Part shown: piece after piece, positions 62,621-64,000 of the stretch
Layout of the letters: each line of letters opens with the position of its first letter
How positions within the stretch are numbered: position 1 is the first letter of the stretch
Source: Janthinobacterium sp. J1-1
Lineage (GTDB): Bacteria > Pseudomonadota > Gammaproteobacteria > Burkholderiales > Burkholderiaceae_D
NCBI RefSeq assembly: GCF_030944405.1
Contig: NZ_CP132340.1
Span: 62,001-126,000 of the forward strand
Length of the DNA stretch: 64,000 nt
Direction of reading: 5' to 3'
The notes under the pieces: model-generated
Databases searched by the model: none
The model's input: the letters and a program-made list of their open reading frames with translations, nothing else
What the model was told of the DNA's origin: nothing
Program-made: the position numbers and the translations under genes

Positions 62621-63202
62621 ATGGACAAGAATTCCTACCTCGGGCAGCTCGAAGTCGAGCAAAAGAAAAACCGCGACCTGCGCTGGCTGCTCGGCGGAGC
62701 CATCTTCGTGATCCTGGTGATGGCGAGCACTATCCGCGCGCAGACGGGGGAAACCAAAACGGCGTTCGTCCCGCCCGAGATTACCAGACCGTTCTGGATC
62801 AGCAGCGAGGACGCCTCGCAGTCCTACTACGAGGACCTGGCCCAGTTCATCAACGGCCTGTCGCTGAACGTCACGCCCGAGACAGTGAAACGGGCGTGCC
62901 AGCAGTACCTGACCTACGTGCTCGACAAGGACCGCGACGCGTACAGGAAAAAATGCGATCTGCAAGAGGCCAGGGTCAAGCGCGACGGCTCTACTTCCAT
63001 GTTTTCGGTGAAGGAAATCAATACTGACATGAAGAACCGGCGCGTCGCCATTGGCGGCGACCTGGTCACGATCATCGCCGGCAAACCTTTCCCTCCGCGC
63101 CGCCAGACCTACGTGATCGACTTCGTGCATTCCGGGGGCCGTTTCTATATCACAAACCACCATGAGGCTGACAATGCTGATCCCTTTGCTGAGAAAAAAT
63201 AG
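62621..63202 (+). CDS. traE: TraE-family conjugation protein (VirB5/VirB8-like)
   Basis: A 193-residue protein, one N-terminal helix (LLGGAIFVILVMAST) and a periplasmic domain with FVPPEITRPFWISSEDASQSYYEDLAQF and VIDFVHSGGRFYITNH. It matches TraE of F-type systems, which has a VirB8-like role in the inner-membrane complex. It is two bases downstream of traL and overlaps traK. Confidence 0.92.
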   Translation: MDKNSYLGQLEVEQKKNRDLRWLLGGAIFVILVMASTIRAQTGETKTAFVPPEITRPFWISSEDASQSYYEDLAQFINGLSLNVTPETVKRACQQYLTYVLDKDRDAYRKKCDLQEARVKRDGSTSMFSVKEINTDMKNRRVAIGGDLVTIIAGKPFPPRRQTYVIDFVHSGGRFYITNHHEADNADPFAEKK

Positions 63203-63914
63203 CCGCAGCACGCTTTCCTCGGCGGCACTGGCGATAGCCCTGTCCGGTACCGCCGGCGCTGTCGGCGCCGTCCAGATCGTCGAAGGCGGCGACGGTAGCA
63301 CCATCTATGCAAAGCTGTCGAAGCAGGAAATGACGCGGCTCTCAGTCGAGCACGGCCGGATCGCCTCGCTGCGTGTGCGCGAGGGTGAACTGGGCATCGA
63401 CGCCGACGAAGACACGGGACAGGTCTTCCTGACCGTACCCGACGGCGCCAGCAAACCGATAAATGGATTCCTGGTCACTGACAACGGCAACACCTACACG
63501 CTCGTGCTGCAGATCGTCGACTCGCCGGCGGACTCCATTATCGTCAAGCAACCAAAGGCGCGGGCTGCGCAGACACGCAACGACTTCCAGTCCACCAGCT
63601 ACGACAAGGCCATCAGGCGCCTCGTCACGCTGATGGCGAACGACGAACTGCCAGACGATGTCCAGGTCAAGCAGTCCGGCCGCAAGCTCGACCTGTGGCA
63701 AGAAGCTTCCATGACACTGGAGACGCAGTACTTCATTGGCGACATGGTCGGGGAGCGCTACACCATTGCCAACGTGTCGCAGGCCGCCATGGTGTTGGAC
63801 GAGCGCGAGTTCTACCGCAAGGGGGTCAGCGTCGTCGCCTTGGATCAGCTCAATCTCGCGCCTGGCGCGTCGACCCGCCTCTACGTGGTGAGGGAGAAGG
63901 CCCAAAATGAATGA
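63162..63914 (+). CDS. traK: TraK-family conjugation protein (VirB9-like)
   Basis: A 250-residue secreted protein with a signal peptide (LSSAALAIALSGTAGAVGA) and the TraK layout: VEGGDGSTIYAKLSKQEMTR, DTGQVFLTVPDG and FLVTDNGNTYTLVLQIVDSPAD. TraK is part of the outer-membrane core with TraB and TraV. The start overlaps traE by 41 bases; a second ATG at 63174 is possible. Confidence 0.92.
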   Translation: MRLTMLIPLLRKNSRSTLSSAALAIALSGTAGAVGAVQIVEGGDGSTIYAKLSKQEMTRLSVEHGRIASLRVREGELGIDADEDTGQVFLTVPDGASKPINGFLVTDNGNTYTLVLQIVDSPADSIIVKQPKARAAQTRNDFQSTSYDKAIRRLVTLMANDELPDDVQVKQSGRKLDLWQEASMTLETQYFIGDMVGERYTIANVSQAAMVLDEREFYRKGVSVVALDQLNLAPGASTRLYVVREKAQNE

Positions 63915-64000
63915 AATCTCCCCGACCAACCGTGCTCGGCGCAAGCAGTACCTGCTGCTGGCCGGCGTCCTCATCGGCATCATGTCCATCGCCTCGGTGG
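63907..64000 (+). CDS. traB: TraB-family conjugation protein, 5' end only
   Basis: The frame from ATG 63907 overlaps the traK end and continues to the window edge. It begins MNEISPTNRARRKQYLLLAG and then a membrane segment, resembling the N-terminus of TraB (VirB10-like), which links inner and outer membranes. Its position after traK fits. Only about 31 residues are visible. Confidence 0.75.
   Translation, partial: MNEISPTNRARRKQYLLLAGVLIGIMSIASV

Noticed and set aside
1..64000. CRISPR arrays, tRNA and rRNA genes
   Set aside because: No regularly spaced short repeats with unique spacers were seen, and no tRNA- or rRNA-like sequence was recognised by reading; absence was not computed.

Overview
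The window looks like about two thirds of a conjugative, multi-metal-resistance plasmid of a betaproteobacterium (Burkholderiales; Oxalobacteraceae such as Massilia, Duganella or Janthinobacterium fit, but this is inferred from gene content only). Plasmid nature is supported by a ColE2-type replication protein, ParA/ParB, a KorA/TrfB-like regulator and an F-type (MPF-F) conjugation operon running off the right edge.

Layout. 1-1755: start of a czcI-like gene (minus strand, leaving on the left), an IS3-family element and the tail of a tyrosine recombinase. 1912-4007: metal-responsive two-component system. 4050-9298: eight-gene arsenic operon (arsR, two thioredoxin-type arsC, arsB, glutaredoxin-type arsC, arsH, flavin reductase, arsN1-like) with an operator at arsR. 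9840-20160: copper cluster (CzcE-like, TolC-like, multicopper oxidase, CusF, CopC, CopD, IS-broken cupredoxin, P1B ATPase), with a CueR-type promoter at 10764 and a tandem CopR-like box at 9728. 20203-28011: three consecutive genes, an ATP-grasp-like enzyme, a 47-residue peptide and a FlgB-like rod protein, each split by one insertion sequence; removing the elements restores every frame. 28173-35420: cusCBA efflux operon plus small periplasmic proteins. 35682-38702: Tn3-family transposase and probable transposon end, which truncates an OLD-like ATPase/nuclease gene (to 40024). 40487-42067: protein with a predicted PD-(D/E)XK/DUF4365-like N-terminus. 42545-47888: LexA-box-controlled imuA-imuB-dnaE2 mutasome. 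48145-52031: repA with a candidate antisense RNA, parB and parA. 52628-58035: backbone proteins and a three-gene signalling set (molybdopterin-binding-like protein, hybrid histidine kinase, HTH-receiver protein). 58287-64000: DUF1173 protein, frameshifted Mrr-like nuclease, then VirB1-like transglycosylase, lipoprotein, pilin, TraL, TraE, TraK and the start of TraB.

How the parts fit. Copper is handled in the periplasm (multicopper oxidase, CusF, CopC), exported from cytoplasm by the P1B ATPase and across the envelope by CusCBA; arsenate is reduced by three enzymes and exported by ArsB, and organoarsenicals may be handled by ArsH/ArsN. The metal block is probably transposon cargo on a conjugative backbone that also carries inducible mutagenesis. 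The most unusual part is the inactivated ATP-grasp/peptide/FlgB-like operon attached to the copper ATPase gene; the defence-like pair at 38.7-42.1 kb is the second.
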